From contig NZ_JAUSQV010000001.1 in the NCBI RefSeq assembly GCF_030811475.1, positions 992,001 to 1,056,000 on the forward strand: a stretch of 64,000 bases of DNA. Direction: 5' to 3'. Shown piece after piece: positions 1-8,054 of the stretch. The notes under the pieces are model-generated. The model was given only the letters and a program-made list of their open reading frames with translations. It did no database searches and was not told the origin of the DNA. Source of the DNA: Nakamurella flavida. Its GTDB lineage: Bacteria; Actinomycetota; Actinomycetes; Mycobacteriales; Nakamurellaceae. The translations under genes and the position numbers were made by a program. Position 1 is the stretch's first letter; each line of letters starts with the position of its first letter.

Positions 1-392
1 ACGGGTTGCTGTTCACCATCGTCGTGCTCTTCGCGCTGCAGGGTCAGCAGATCACCTCCCGCCCCTGGGATGTCGCCCGCATCGCGCTGCCGTTGGTCGT
101 CTACTTCCTCGTCACCTTCGGGGTCTCGTTCCTGGCCGGGCGCGCCCTGCACCTGGGCTACGCCAGGACGACCACGCTGGCGTTCACCGCCGCCGGCAAC
201 AATTTCGAGCTGGCCATCGCGGTTGCGATCGGCACGTTCGGTGTCACCTCCGGGCAGGCCCTGGCCGGGGTGGTCGGACCGCTGATCGAGGTGCCCGCCC
301 TGGTCGCCCTGGTGTACGTCGCCCTGTGGGCCGGGCGGCGGCTGTTCCCCGGCGACCCGACCCTGCCCGCGGCCACCCGCACCCGCCGCTGA
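1..392 (+). CDS. ACR3-family arsenite efflux permease, C-terminal part (5' truncated by window edge)
   Basis: The reading frame is open from the first bases and stops at 390-392, so this is the tail of a longer membrane protein. About 130 residues are visible. They hold hydrophobic helices around IVVLFALQG, LPLVVYFLVTFGVSFLAG and a motif AFTAAGNNFELAIAVAIG, which is the conserved Asn-Asn-Phe-Glu region of ACR3/ArsB-type arsenite transporters (bile acid:sodium symporter superfamily). Known ACR3 proteins export arsenite through the cytoplasmic membrane. The arsC-like gene 50 nt downstream on the same strand supports an arsenic resistance operon. A generic BASS-family transporter is the alternative. 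Confidence 0.85.
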   Translation, partial: GLLFTIVVLFALQGQQITSRPWDVARIALPLVVYFLVTFGVSFLAGRALHLGYARTTTLAFTAAGNNFELAIAVAIGTFGVTSGQALAGVVGPLIEVPALVALVYVALWAGRRLFPGDPTLPAATRTRR

Positions 393-441
393 CCACAGCG
401 TCGACTTCCCCATCCGACCCGCTCGTCCCCCAGGAGCCCGC

Positions 442-864
442 GTGTCCCACCGCCCGTCCGTGCTGTTCGTCTGCGTCCGCAACGGCGGCAAGTCCCAGAT
501 GGCCGCCGGCCTCATGCGTCAGGCCGCCGGGGACGCCGTCCGGGTCGAGTCCGCCGGCACCGACCCCGGGGCGACGGTCAACGCCCTGTCCGCGCAGAGC
601 CTGCTCGAGGTCGGCGTCGACATCGCCGAGCAGCAGCCCAGGGCCGTCAGCGATCAGCTCATCGCCGACGCCGACCTCGTCGTCACCCTCGGCCGGGACG
701 CCCGGGTCGAGCCCACCGACGGCACCCCCGTCGTCCGGTGGGACACCGACGAGCCCTCCGAACGCGGCATCGACGGCCTCGAACGCATGCGTCTGATCCG
801 CGACGACATCGCCGCCCGCGTCCGCCGGCTCACCGCGGAGCTGAGCTCGTCGGCGACGTCCTGA
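442..864 (+). CDS. arsC: Arsenate-mycothiol transferase / low-molecular-weight phosphatase-type arsenate reductase
   Basis: A 140-residue protein of the LMW protein tyrosine phosphatase fold. The P-loop is FVCVRNGGKSQMA with nucleophile Cys11. The usual Arg of CX5R is a Lys (Lys17), as in corynebacterial and mycobacterial ArsC1-type enzymes that attach arsenate to mycothiol, later resolved by mycoredoxin. The segment GVDIAEQQPR and the later VVTLGRDA match the family. The start is GTG at 442. It lies 50 nt after the ACR3 gene, so both probably share a transcript that detoxifies arsenate by reduction and then arsenite export. The substrate is inferred from family and context; a phosphatase role cannot be excluded. 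Confidence 0.85.
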   Translation: MSHRPSVLFVCVRNGGKSQMAAGLMRQAAGDAVRVESAGTDPGATVNALSAQSLLEVGVDIAEQQPRAVSDQLIADADLVVTLGRDARVEPTDGTPVVRWDTDEPSERGIDGLERMRLIRDDIAARVRRLTAELSSSATS

Positions 865-896
865 CCGGTCGGCCCGCCGACGGTGCCCGGCCCGGG

Positions 897-923
897 CAGG
901 CTCACCCGCCGGCGGTGAGCCTG
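897..923. terminator. Hairpin between convergent arsC and the small gene after xfp
   Basis: CAGGCTCACC (897-906) is a perfect 10-bp inverted match to GGTGAGCCTG (914-923) with a 7-nt loop. It lies at the junction of two converging genes and covers the last codons of the minus-strand small gene. There is no T-tract, as is usual for actinobacterial intrinsic terminators. A bidirectional terminator is the most likely role. Confidence 0.6.
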
Positions 924-1111
924 TCCCGCAGCGCATGCACCCGGGCCTTCAGTTCCAGGGCCCGCGGGGTGTCGCGCCCGACGAGGTCCTCGGCGAGCAC
1001 GTCGAGGGTGGCGATGGCGTGCCGCCGCTGCACCGTTCCCGGCGCGGTGTCCGCCCGCGCCGTGTGGTCGAGCACGTCGGCGATGGTCTCGAGCGACTCG
1101 GCTCTGAACAT
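902..1111 (-). CDS. Small hypothetical protein downstream of phosphoketolase
   Basis: A 69-residue reading frame with ATG start, preceded by GGGAG about 8 nt upstream. It begins 21 nt after the phosphoketolase stop on the same strand, so it is probably co-transcribed. The sequence is charged and helix-forming (SLETIADVLDHTAR, ALELKARVHALRDRL) with no Cys and no membrane segment. I do not recognise a family. Its position suggests a protein linked to phosphoketolase expression or activity, but nothing in the sequence proves it. It could be a spurious frame; the good ribosome site and operon spacing argue for a real gene. Confidence 0.5.
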   Translation of the reverse strand: MFRAESLETIADVLDHTARADTAPGTVQRRHAIATLDVLAEDLVGRDTPRALELKARVHALRDRLTAGG

Positions 1112-1132
1112 GGGTCGGCTCCCGGGGTCGGG

Positions 1133-3580
1133 TCAGGCCGTCGGGAAATCGGCGCTGGTGTTGGCGGCCGCGGTCAGCTCGGCACTGTCCGGTCCGACGT
1201 CGCCCCAGGTCCAGTCCCGCACCGACGGCAGGTCGTCGCCGTGCTCCCGGGTGTACCGCTGCGCCTCGGCCCGCGCGTCCACCATCTGCTGACGCAGCAG
1301 CGCCGCGTGCGAGCGCAGGGTGGGCACCTGGTCGATGACGTCGATGACCAGGTGGAACCGGTCCATGTCGTTCATCATCACCATGTCGAACGGGGTGGAG
1401 GTGGTGCCCTCCTCCTTGTAGCCGCGCACGTGGATGTTGGCGTGGTTGGTGCGTCGATAGGTCAGCCGGTGGATCAGCCAGGGATAGCCGTGATAGGCGA
1501 AGATCACCGGGGCGTCGGCGGTGAACAGGGTGTCGAAGTCGCGGTCGGACAACCCGTGCGGGTGCTCCCCCGCGCTCTGCAGACGCATCAGGTCGACCAC
1601 GTTGATGAAGCGGACCCGCAGCTCCGGCAGGTGCTCCCGCAGGATCGAGACCGCCGCCAGTGCCTCGAGGGTCGGTACGTCCCCGGCACACCCGATGACG
1701 ACATCCGGGCTGCCCTCGTCGTTGCTCGCCCAGTCCCAGATGCCGAGCCCGCGGGCGCAGTGATCGCCCGCCTCGTCGGGGGTGAGCCAGTCGAAACAGG
1801 GCTGCTTGCCGGCCACGATCACGTTGACGTAGTTCACCGAGGCCAGGCAGTGCTCGATCGTGGACAGCAGCGTGTTGGTGTCCGGCGGGAAGTACGCCCG
1901 GATGACGTCGGCCTTCTTGTTGACCACGTGGTCCACGAAACCCGGGTCCTGGTGGGAGAAACCATTGTGGTCCTGCCGCCACACGTGCGAGGTGAGCAGA
2001 TAGGTCAGCGAGGCCACCGGCCGCCGCCACCCGATCTCCCGGGTCACCTTGAGCCACTTGGCGTGCTGGTTGAACATCGAGTCCACCAGGTGGATGAACG
2101 CCTCGTAGCAGGAGAACACCCCGTGCCGACCGGTCAGCAGATAGCCCTCCAGCAACCCCTGGCAGGTGTGCTCGGACAGGATCTCCATCACCCGACCCGA
2201 GCCGGCCAGATGCACGTCCACGGGCAGGATCTCGCCCTGCCACACCTTGTCGGTGGTGGCGTACACGGCGTCCAGTCGGTTGGACGCGGTCTCGTCCGGG
2301 CCGACGATCCGGAAGTTGTCCAGGTTGTCGATCATCACGTCGAGCAGGTACTGCCCCATCACCCGGGTCGGTTCGTGGATGGATGCGCCCGGGGCCGTCA
2401 CCTCCACGCCGCGCTCCCGGAAGTCCCGCAGGATCAACGGTCTGCGCAGCAGGCCGCCGTTGGCGTGCGGATTGGCGCTCATCCGTCGATCCCCCACGGG
2501 CGCCAACGCGGCGATGCGCTCGATCACCCGGCCGTCGGCGTCGAACAGTTCCTCGGGCCGGTAGGAACGCATCCACTCGGCCAGCATCGCCCGGTGCGAG
2601 GCGTTCGTGCGGGTCTCGGTCAGCGGCACCTGGTGGGAACGCCAGGTGCCCTCGTACCGCAGACCGTCGATCTCCTTGGGACCGGTCCACCCCTTCGGGG
2701 TGACCATCAGGATCATCGGCCACGGCCGGCGCTCGGTCACCCCGCCGGTGCGGGCCCCGGCCTGGATTTCCCGGATGCGGTCGATCGCGGTGTCCATCGC
2801 GGCGGCCATGGCCTGGTGCACCAGCATCGGGTCGTCGCCCTCGACGGTGATGACCTCGTGCCCGTAGCCGCGGAGCAGATCGTGCAGCTCCTCGCGGCGG
2901 ATCCGCGCCGGGATGGTCGGGTTGGCGATCTTCCAGCCGTTCAGGTGCAGGATCGGCAACACCGCGCCGTCGGTCACCGGGCTGAGCAGCTTGTTCGCGT
3001 GCCAGGACGCGGCCAGCGGGCCGGTCTCGAACTCCCCGTCGCCGACCACGGCGGCGACGACCAGATCGGGGTTGTCCAGCGCCGCCCCGTAGGCATGCGA
3101 GAGCACGTACCCGAGCTCGCCGCCCTCGTGGATCGACCCGGGCGTCTCCGGCGCCACATGACTGGGGATACCGCCGGGAAAGCTGAACTGCCGGAACAGC
3201 TTCCGGATGCCGTCGGTGGTCTGCGTGATGTGCGGGTAGACCTCGCTGTAGGTGCCGTCCAGATAGGTCGACGCCACCGCCGCGGGACCGCCGTGCCCGG
3301 GGCCGGCCAGGAAGATCGCGTTCACGTCCCGCTCCCGGATGACCCGGTTGAGATGGGCGTAGACCATGTTCAGGCCGGGTGTCGTACCCCAGTGCCCGAG
3401 CAGCCGCGGCTTCACGTCCTCGGCGACGAGATCCCGGTCGAGGAGGGGATTGTCGAGCAGGTAGATCTGCCCGACGGCCAGATAGTTCGCCGCCCGCCAC
3501 CAGGCGTGGATGTCGTCGAGTTCGGTCGCGGACAGCGGTCCGGGGTTCGCGGTGGTCGAGGCGGTGGCGGCAGCGGTCAT
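1133..3580 (-). CDS. xfp: Xylulose-5-phosphate/fructose-6-phosphate phosphoketolase
   Basis: An 815-residue thiamine diphosphate enzyme of usual family length. It splits xylulose 5-phosphate (or fructose 6-phosphate) with phosphate to acetyl phosphate plus glyceraldehyde 3-phosphate (or erythrose 4-phosphate). Visible signatures are GHWGTTPG (62-69), GPGHGGP (93-99), the SFPGGIPSH segment, and the ThDP-binding GDGEFETG (180-187). The C-terminal third has the usual phosphoketolase ending with [10 protein letters not shown]. The ATG start follows GGAGG with a short spacer. The gene stands alone apart from the small gene downstream; no acetate kinase or phosphotransacetylase lies next to it here. 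It is a cytosolic carbon-saving shunt enzyme. Confidence 0.97.
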   Translation of the reverse strand: MTAAATASTTANPGPLSATELDDIHAWWRAANYLAVGQIYLLDNPLLDRDLVAEDVKPRLLGHWGTTPGLNMVYAHLNRVIRERDVNAIFLAGPGHGGPAAVASTYLDGTYSEVYPHITQTTDGIRKLFRQFSFPGGIPSHVAPETPGSIHEGGELGYVLSHAYGAALDNPDLVVAAVVGDGEFETGPLAASWHANKLLSPVTDGAVLPILHLNGWKIANPTIPARIRREELHDLLRGYGHEVITVEGDDPMLVHQAMAAAMDTAIDRIREIQAGARTGGVTERRPWPMILMVTPKGWTGPKEIDGLRYEGTWRSHQVPLTETRTNASHRAMLAEWMRSYRPEELFDADGRVIERIAALAPVGDRRMSANPHANGGLLRRPLILRDFRERGVEVTAPGASIHEPTRVMGQYLLDVMIDNLDNFRIVGPDETASNRLDAVYATTDKVWQGEILPVDVHLAGSGRVMEILSEHTCQGLLEGYLLTGRHGVFSCYEAFIHLVDSMFNQHAKWLKVTREIGWRRPVASLTYLLTSHVWRQDHNGFSHQDPGFVDHVVNKKADVIRAYFPPDTNTLLSTIEHCLASVNYVNVIVAGKQPCFDWLTPDEAGDHCARGLGIWDWASNDEGSPDVVIGCAGDVPTLEALAAVSILREHLPELRVRFINVVDLMRLQSAGEHPHGLSDRDFDTLFTADAPVIFAYHGYPWLIHRLTYRRTNHANIHVRGYKEEGTTSTPFDMVMMNDMDRFHLVIDVIDQVPTLRSHAALLRQQMVDARAEAQRYTREHGDDLPSVRDWTWGDVGPDSAELTAAANTSADFPTA

Positions 3581-3796
3581 GCGGTCCTCCAGGTGGCCGG
3601 CACGATCACCGACCGTCGGGGGCGCGGCCCGTCACCGACGGGGCCACCTTCCCCGGGCCCCCACCGTTGCCGTGCACCCACCGGGCACGTCACCCCTGTC
3701 GATGACGCCACCGTAGGCGCGCTGGGCCGGTCCGGCACCCCGGCGTCCGTCCGGACACCAGATGTTCACCGGCCGGCCCCCCTCCCGGTGGTGGGC

Positions 3797-4450
3797 TCAG
3801 ACCACCCGCACCGCGAGCAGCACGGCGTCGACCGCCGTCACCTCGACACCCTCCATGACCGCCGGCCGGGTGGGGGCGTCGCACACCACGATCCGCCACT
3901 GCGTCGGGTCGAGCGACTCCGCCACCTGCTCGGCGGTGAACTGCATGTCCGGCCACTCCTCGTGCCCGGAGTGCCGCGGGTGGTCGGGATGGTGGCCCAC
4001 CACGAGCAGTGCGCCACCCGGGGCCACGGCCGCGGCCAGCTCCTGCTGCACCCGCTGCAGGTGTGGGCGGGGCAGGTGCATGAACTGGGCGGAGACCAGG
4101 TCGTACCGCTGCTCCGCCCGCCAGGTCAGGATGTCGGCCTGCTGCCACGACATCCGCTGCTCCACGCCGGGCTCGGCCGCCTGCGCGGTCGATCGCGCCG
4201 CGCGGGCCAGCGCCACGGCCGAGACGTCCAGACCGGTCACCTGCCAGCCCTGCCGCGCCAGCCACAGCACGTCCGCCCCCTCGCCGCACCCCACGTCCAG
4301 CGCGGTCCCGGGGGTGAGCCCGGCGGCGTGGCGGACCAGCTGCGGGTTGGGGTTGCCGCTCCAGATCTGCTGGCTGGCGGCGTACCGCTCGTCCCAGAAC
4401 TCGGGGGTGAACAGGTTCATGGTCGCGTCGGGCACTGCTCCGGACGTCAT
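3797..4450 (-). CDS. Class I SAM-dependent methyltransferase
   Basis: A 217-residue protein with the Rossmann methyltransferase motif I as ALDVGCGEGADVLWLA, followed by an acidic ribose-binding position in VTGLDVS. The N-terminus FWDERYAASQQIWSGNPN is typical of the UbiE/Tam-like small methyltransferases often annotated as thiopurine or tellurite-resistance (TehB-like) methyltransferases. The ATG at 4450 follows AGGAG; a second in-frame ATG sits 10 codons later. The substrate cannot be read from the sequence. It lies between xfp and the prepilin peptidase gene on the minus strand with about 110 nt to the latter, so it may be transcribed alone. Confidence 0.85.
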   Translation of the reverse strand: MTSGAVPDATMNLFTPEFWDERYAASQQIWSGNPNPQLVRHAAGLTPGTALDVGCGEGADVLWLARQGWQVTGLDVSAVALARAARSTAQAAEPGVEQRMSWQQADILTWRAEQRYDLVSAQFMHLPRPHLQRVQQELAAAVAPGGALLVVGHHPDHPRHSGHEEWPDMQFTAEQVAESLDPTQWRIVVCDAPTRPAVMEGVEVTAVDAVLLAVRVV

Positions 4451-4557
4451 CGGAACTCCTCGGTCGGGCTGTCGGGCGGCGGTCGGGCGCTCCGCCGGCT
4501 CCCACTGTGCGGACTCTTGACCGCGCCTGGCAAGCCCTGTTGCCGGTTCAGCACGGC

Positions 4558-5229
4558 TCAACCGCCGGCGGACCACCCGGGCACGGCGAGCACCAGCCAG
4601 CACCCGGCCAGCAGATGTGGCCCGAAGGCCAGCGCGGACCGCATCGTCATCCGCCGGCTGAGCAGGCCGAGGAGCGACACGACGGAGCCGGTGACGAAGG
4701 CGAGCACCACACCGAGCACGGCCGCCCCCCAGGACAGGTACCCGGTGAGCAGCACCAGGGCCGGGACGAGCTTGACGTCGCCGCGGCCCATCGCCGCCGG
4801 GGCGATCCGCCAGACCAGCCAGAACAGACCGCCGACCAGGGCGGCCGCGAGCACTGCGCGCGGCACGCTGCCCGACCCCGGCGACCACAGCGAGGTCCCG
4901 ACGACGAGGGCGGCGCTGACCCCCCACGCCGGGAGGGTCAGGGCGTCGGGGAGGCGGTGGTGCCGCAGGTCCACCGCGGCCAATGCCACGCCGAGCCAAC
5001 CCGCCCACAGCAGGATCACCAGCCGCGCGGTGCCCCAGCCCGCGGCGAGCGAGGCGGCGGTGACCACGGCGCAGGCGATCTCCACCCCGCCGGGGCGCAG
5101 CACGGCACCCCGGCGCAACCGGGCCAGCACGCTCCGGATCCCGACCCCCACCCCGGCGCCGGTGAGCAGGCCGACGACGACGAGAACCCACCAGGAGGCC
5201 GTCCAGGCGTCGAGTCGATCACCGAGCAT
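4558..5229 (-). CDS. Prepilin peptidase, A24A type without N-terminal methylase
   Basis: A 223-residue polytopic membrane protein. The two aspartates expected of TadV/CpaA/PilD-type aspartic proteases are visible in AAVDLRHHRLPDALTLP and in the GxGD signature AMGRGDVKLVPAL. About six hydrophobic helices surround them. The N-terminal methyltransferase domain with its Cys pairs found in PilD is absent, as in many actinobacterial enzymes. It would cleave leader peptides of type IV pilin-like or Flp-like proteins at the membrane. It is the last gene of the alaS-ruvX-mltG-aroE block, about 150 nt after aroE. No pilin gene is visible in this window. Confidence 0.88.
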   Translation of the reverse strand: MLGDRLDAWTASWWVLVVVGLLTGAGVGVGIRSVLARLRRGAVLRPGGVEIACAVVTAASLAAGWGTARLVILLWAGWLGVALAAVDLRHHRLPDALTLPAWGVSAALVVGTSLWSPGSGSVPRAVLAAALVGGLFWLVWRIAPAAMGRGDVKLVPALVLLTGYLSWGAAVLGVVLAFVTGSVVSLLGLLSRRMTMRSALAFGPHLLAGCWLVLAVPGWSAGG

Positions 5230-5381
5230 GCGATCACGGTGACACGGCGGGTCCGGGCACCGACCCGGTTGTCCCCAGGTGCACCCCCGCAACGCCGAGG
5301 TCCACCCGCGCGGGGGCGGTCGGCCGTCGGGGCGGTGACCACGAGGCACCGCCGTCCCCCGTCGGGACGCCTCGGCCCGGG

Positions 5382-6245
5382 TCAGTCGACCGGCAGCGCC
5401 AGGTCGGTCCCGGACGCGGCCCGCAGCGCATCGCGCATCGCCGCGGCCGGGGCGGACACCCCGGTCATCAGCTCGAACTGCCGGAGCGCCTGGTGCAGCA
5501 GCATGTCCAGGCCCGTCACGACCACCCGGTCGGCCGCGCCGGCGGCGGCCAGGACGGTCGGCCAGGGGGCGTAGACCACGTCGAGCAGCACCGGGGCCGG
5601 AGCCACCGCCGCGGCCAGGGCGTCGGCGCCGCCGGCCGGGACGGTGGACACGACGAGATCCGCCTTCCGGGCCGCCGCCGCCACCGGGTCGACGTCGAAC
5701 GGGGTCACCGTCACGTCGAGCCCGAGGTCCCGGGCCAGCGCGGCGGCACCGGCGGTGCTCTGCGGGCGCCGTCCGACCAGGACCAGGGACCGGGCGCCCA
5801 TCTCGGCCAGGGCCAGCACGACGGCCATCGCCGTCCCGCCGCCGCCCAGCACCACCGCCCGGTCGACCGACGGCACGCCGGCACTGCGCAGGGCCCCGCG
5901 CACCCCGTCGACGTCGGTGTTCTCCGCGGCCCAGCCGTCCGTCCGACGCAGCAGGGTGTTCGCCACCCCGAGGCGGCGGACCCGGTCGGACCGCTCGGTC
6001 GCGACGGCGGCCGCGGCGGCCTTGCCGGGCATGGTCACCGAGAGGCCCGCCCACGACGCGTCCAGCCCGCCCACGAGAGCGGGCAGGGCCGCGGCGTCGC
6101 ACTCGATCGCCTGGTAGCTCCAGTCCAGTCCGGTCGCGGCGTATCCGGCGCGGTGCAGCACCGGGGAGAGGGAGTGGGCGATGGGCGAACCGAGCACGGC
6201 GGCGCGACGGCGGCCGGACGGATCCCCGGACACGGGGGCGGCCAC
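5382..6245 (-). CDS. aroE: Shikimate dehydrogenase
   Basis: A 287-residue NADP-dependent shikimate 5-dehydrogenase. The substrate-binding SPIAHSLSPVLH motif is near the N-terminus, followed by SVTMPGKAAA with the catalytic Lys. The NADP-binding segment is VVLGGGGTAMAVVLAL and ends in VGRRPQ. The GTG start lies one base beyond the mltG stop, so the two are translated together. It catalyses reduction of 3-dehydroshikimate in chorismate synthesis in the cytosol. Its place between mltG and the prepilin peptidase gene is the common actinobacterial order. A quinate-type paralog is less likely given this context. Confidence 0.95.
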   Translation of the reverse strand: MAAPVSGDPSGRRRAAVLGSPIAHSLSPVLHRAGYAATGLDWSYQAIECDAAALPALVGGLDASWAGLSVTMPGKAAAAAVATERSDRVRRLGVANTLLRRTDGWAAENTDVDGVRGALRSAGVPSVDRAVVLGGGGTAMAVVLALAEMGARSLVLVGRRPQSTAGAAALARDLGLDVTVTPFDVDPVAAAARKADLVVSTVPAGGADALAAAVAPAPVLLDVVYAPWPTVLAAAGAADRVVVTGLDMLLHQALRQFELMTGVSAPAAAMRDALRAASGTDLALPVD

Positions 6246-6246
6246 G

Positions 6247-7575
6247 TCAGCCGAAGACGCCGTTGGCCCGGGCCTGCTCGATACACGCCTCGTGCTCGGG
6301 CAGCGTCACGCTGAAGCAGGACGCCCCGGTCTGGTCGATCTTGACGAAGTACATCCACGGCCCCTGCGCCGGCGCGAGGGTCGCCGCGATCGCATCCGGG
6401 CCGGGCGAGGAGATCGGTGTGGGCGGCAGACCGGTGTTGAGGTAGGTGTTGTACGGCCCGGCGGTGTCCCGGTCGGCCGACGAAGTGGCGATCTGCGCGC
6501 GGTCCAGCGCGTAGTTGACCGTCGAGTCGAACTGCAGGCGCATGTCGACCGCGAGCCGGTTGTCTATGACCCGGGCGACCTTCGGCATGTCGGCGGTGAT
6601 GCCCTCCCGTTCGACGAGCGACGCGGCCACGGCGACCTGGTACGGGGTCAACCCGGTGCTCGCGGAACGGGCGACGACGTCGCTGGTGTACCAGGAGGCC
6701 GCGGAGGCGGTGACGACGGACTTCAGCGTGTCCACCGCACTCTGGTTCGGCGGCACGTTGTAGTCCCCGGGCAGGATCATGCCCTCGAGTCGCTTGCGGG
6801 GGTCCGGAGCGGCGCGGACCGCGTCCACGGCCCACTCGACCACGCCGAGCTGGGCCGGGTCGGTGGTCTCGGCCGCCGCCCACAGGTCGTCCGCGGAGAA
6901 GCAGGCGCTGCGGTCGGTGCCCGCCTCGTCCAGCGGGACGCACGCGGCCTCGGCGATCTGGGTGACGTACCCCGGCACCGATCCGTTCGCGACCCCGTCG
7001 GCGCTGGTGGCCACGTCGGCCAGCTGACGTCCCGGGATGAGTCGCAGGGCGCCCACGCGGTTGGCCGGATCGACCAGGGTGTTGGCCGCCTCCGCCGCGG
7101 ATGCCCCGACGCGCACCTTGTAGTACCCCGGCCGCAGTGCCTTGACGTCGGCGTCCTGGGCCGCGGTGGCGGTGAAGGCCTCGTCGCTGGCCACCACACC
7201 GGCGTCGGTCAGGGTCGCGGCGATGGAGTCCAGGGTGTCCCCGCTCTGCACCCGGACGACGGTCCACTGCGCGCCCGCGCCGACGTAGTCCGGGATGGTG
7301 GTGACGGACTTCCGCCAGATCGTGAATCCGACGGCGAGACCGGCGACCAGCGCGACGAGCACGGTCAGCGCGACGAGCGTCGAACGCCGGCGGCGACGGC
7401 GCATGCGGGCGGCCCGTTCCTGCGGGTGCTCGGCGGGCGGGCCGACCGGCGGGCGGGCTCGCTCCCGGTCGTCGGCCCGGGCCGGGTCGGCGTCCAGCGC
7501 GGCCCGCAGGGCGGCCGGGTCGACGTCTCCGGTCTCGCCGTCGTGCCGGTCGAAGAGCCCGAGTCCGTGGTTCAC
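6247..7575 (-). CDS. mltG: Endolytic murein transglycosylase MltG
   Basis: A 442-residue membrane-anchored protein. The first 60 residues are cytoplasmic and very basic just before a single transmembrane helix (STLVALTVLVALVAGLAVG). A LysM-like segment follows (VQSGDTLDSIAATL), then the YceG/MltG domain. The probable catalytic glutamate is Glu322 in ASLVEREG. Further signatures are MRLQFDSTVNYAL, GPYNTYLNTGLPPTPI and SPGPDAI. It cuts nascent peptidoglycan glycan strands outside the membrane and limits their length. The GTG start overlaps the ruvX stop (GTGA), which indicates coupled translation. Confidence 0.95.
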   Translation of the reverse strand: MNHGLGLFDRHDGETGDVDPAALRAALDADPARADDRERARPPVGPPAEHPQERAARMRRRRRRSTLVALTVLVALVAGLAVGFTIWRKSVTTIPDYVGAGAQWTVVRVQSGDTLDSIAATLTDAGVVASDEAFTATAAQDADVKALRPGYYKVRVGASAAEAANTLVDPANRVGALRLIPGRQLADVATSADGVANGSVPGYVTQIAEAACVPLDEAGTDRSACFSADDLWAAAETTDPAQLGVVEWAVDAVRAAPDPRKRLEGMILPGDYNVPPNQSAVDTLKSVVTASAASWYTSDVVARSASTGLTPYQVAVAASLVEREGITADMPKVARVIDNRLAVDMRLQFDSTVNYALDRAQIATSSADRDTAGPYNTYLNTGLPPTPISSPGPDAIAATLAPAQGPWMYFVKIDQTGASCFSVTLPEHEACIEQARANGVFG

Positions 7576-8054
7576 GAGGACGCCCGGGCCAGCGTGTCGA
7601 GTCGGTTCTGCAGGATCGACACCGCCGCGACCTGGTCGACCACCGATCTTCTTGCCTTGGCCGACATGCCTCGGTCCGCCAGGCCGCGATTGGCGATGAC
7701 GCTGGTCAGCCGCTCGTCGACGAACTCCAGCGGGATCCCCCGGCCGGCGGTGGTCAGCCGTGCGGTGAGCGCGTCGGCGTAGGCGCGGACGGCCGTGACG
7801 GCGGGGCCGCTGTCGCCCCGCAGGGTCCGGGGAAGCCCGATCACCACTTCCACCACCTCGTGTTCCTCGACCAGCCGCACGATCTCGTCCAGGTCGGTGC
7901 CCTTGCCGACGTCCCGTTTCAGGGTCGCGACCGGCACCGCCAACATGCCGAGGGGGTCGCTCCTGGCGACCCCCACCCGCACCGTACCGACGTCGATTCC
8001 CAGGCGCACCCCCCGGCGCCGGTCACCCTCCGTACCACTCGGGGTCGGGATCAC
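7572..8054 (-). CDS. ruvX: Putative pre-16S rRNA nuclease / Holliday junction resolvase-like RuvX (YqgF)
   Basis: A 160-residue RNase H-fold protein. Characteristic signatures are [17 protein letters not shown] near residue 18, [11 protein letters not shown] in the middle, and FVDERLTS with the conserved Asp-Glu. The GTG start at 8054 overlaps the alaS stop in a GTGA arrangement, and its own stop overlaps the mltG start the same way. That gives a three-gene translationally coupled chain alaS-ruvX-mltG. The family matures the 5' end of 16S rRNA and has been linked to recombination. The 14 residues before RLGID are not conserved, so a slightly later start is possible, but the overlap favours this one. 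Confidence 0.93.
   Translation of the reverse strand: MIPTPSGTEGDRRRGVRLGIDVGTVRVGVARSDPLGMLAVPVATLKRDVGKGTDLDEIVRLVEEHEVVEVVIGLPRTLRGDSGPAVTAVRAYADALTARLTTAGRGIPLEFVDERLTSVIANRGLADRGMSAKARRSVVDQVAAVSILQNRLDTLARASS

Noticed and set aside
654-3500. A 948-codon minus-strand frame overlapping xfp
   Set aside because: It is a shifted frame of the phosphoketolase gene on the same strand, with low-complexity Arg/Gly/Pro translation; the phosphoketolase frame has clear motifs.
935-5242. A 1435-codon open frame on the plus strand over xfp, methyltransferase and prepilin peptidase
   Set aside because: It lies antisense to well-supported genes, crosses gene borders and intergenic DNA, and its translation is rich in Arg, Gly, Val and His without domains. 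It is a product of high GC at third positions.
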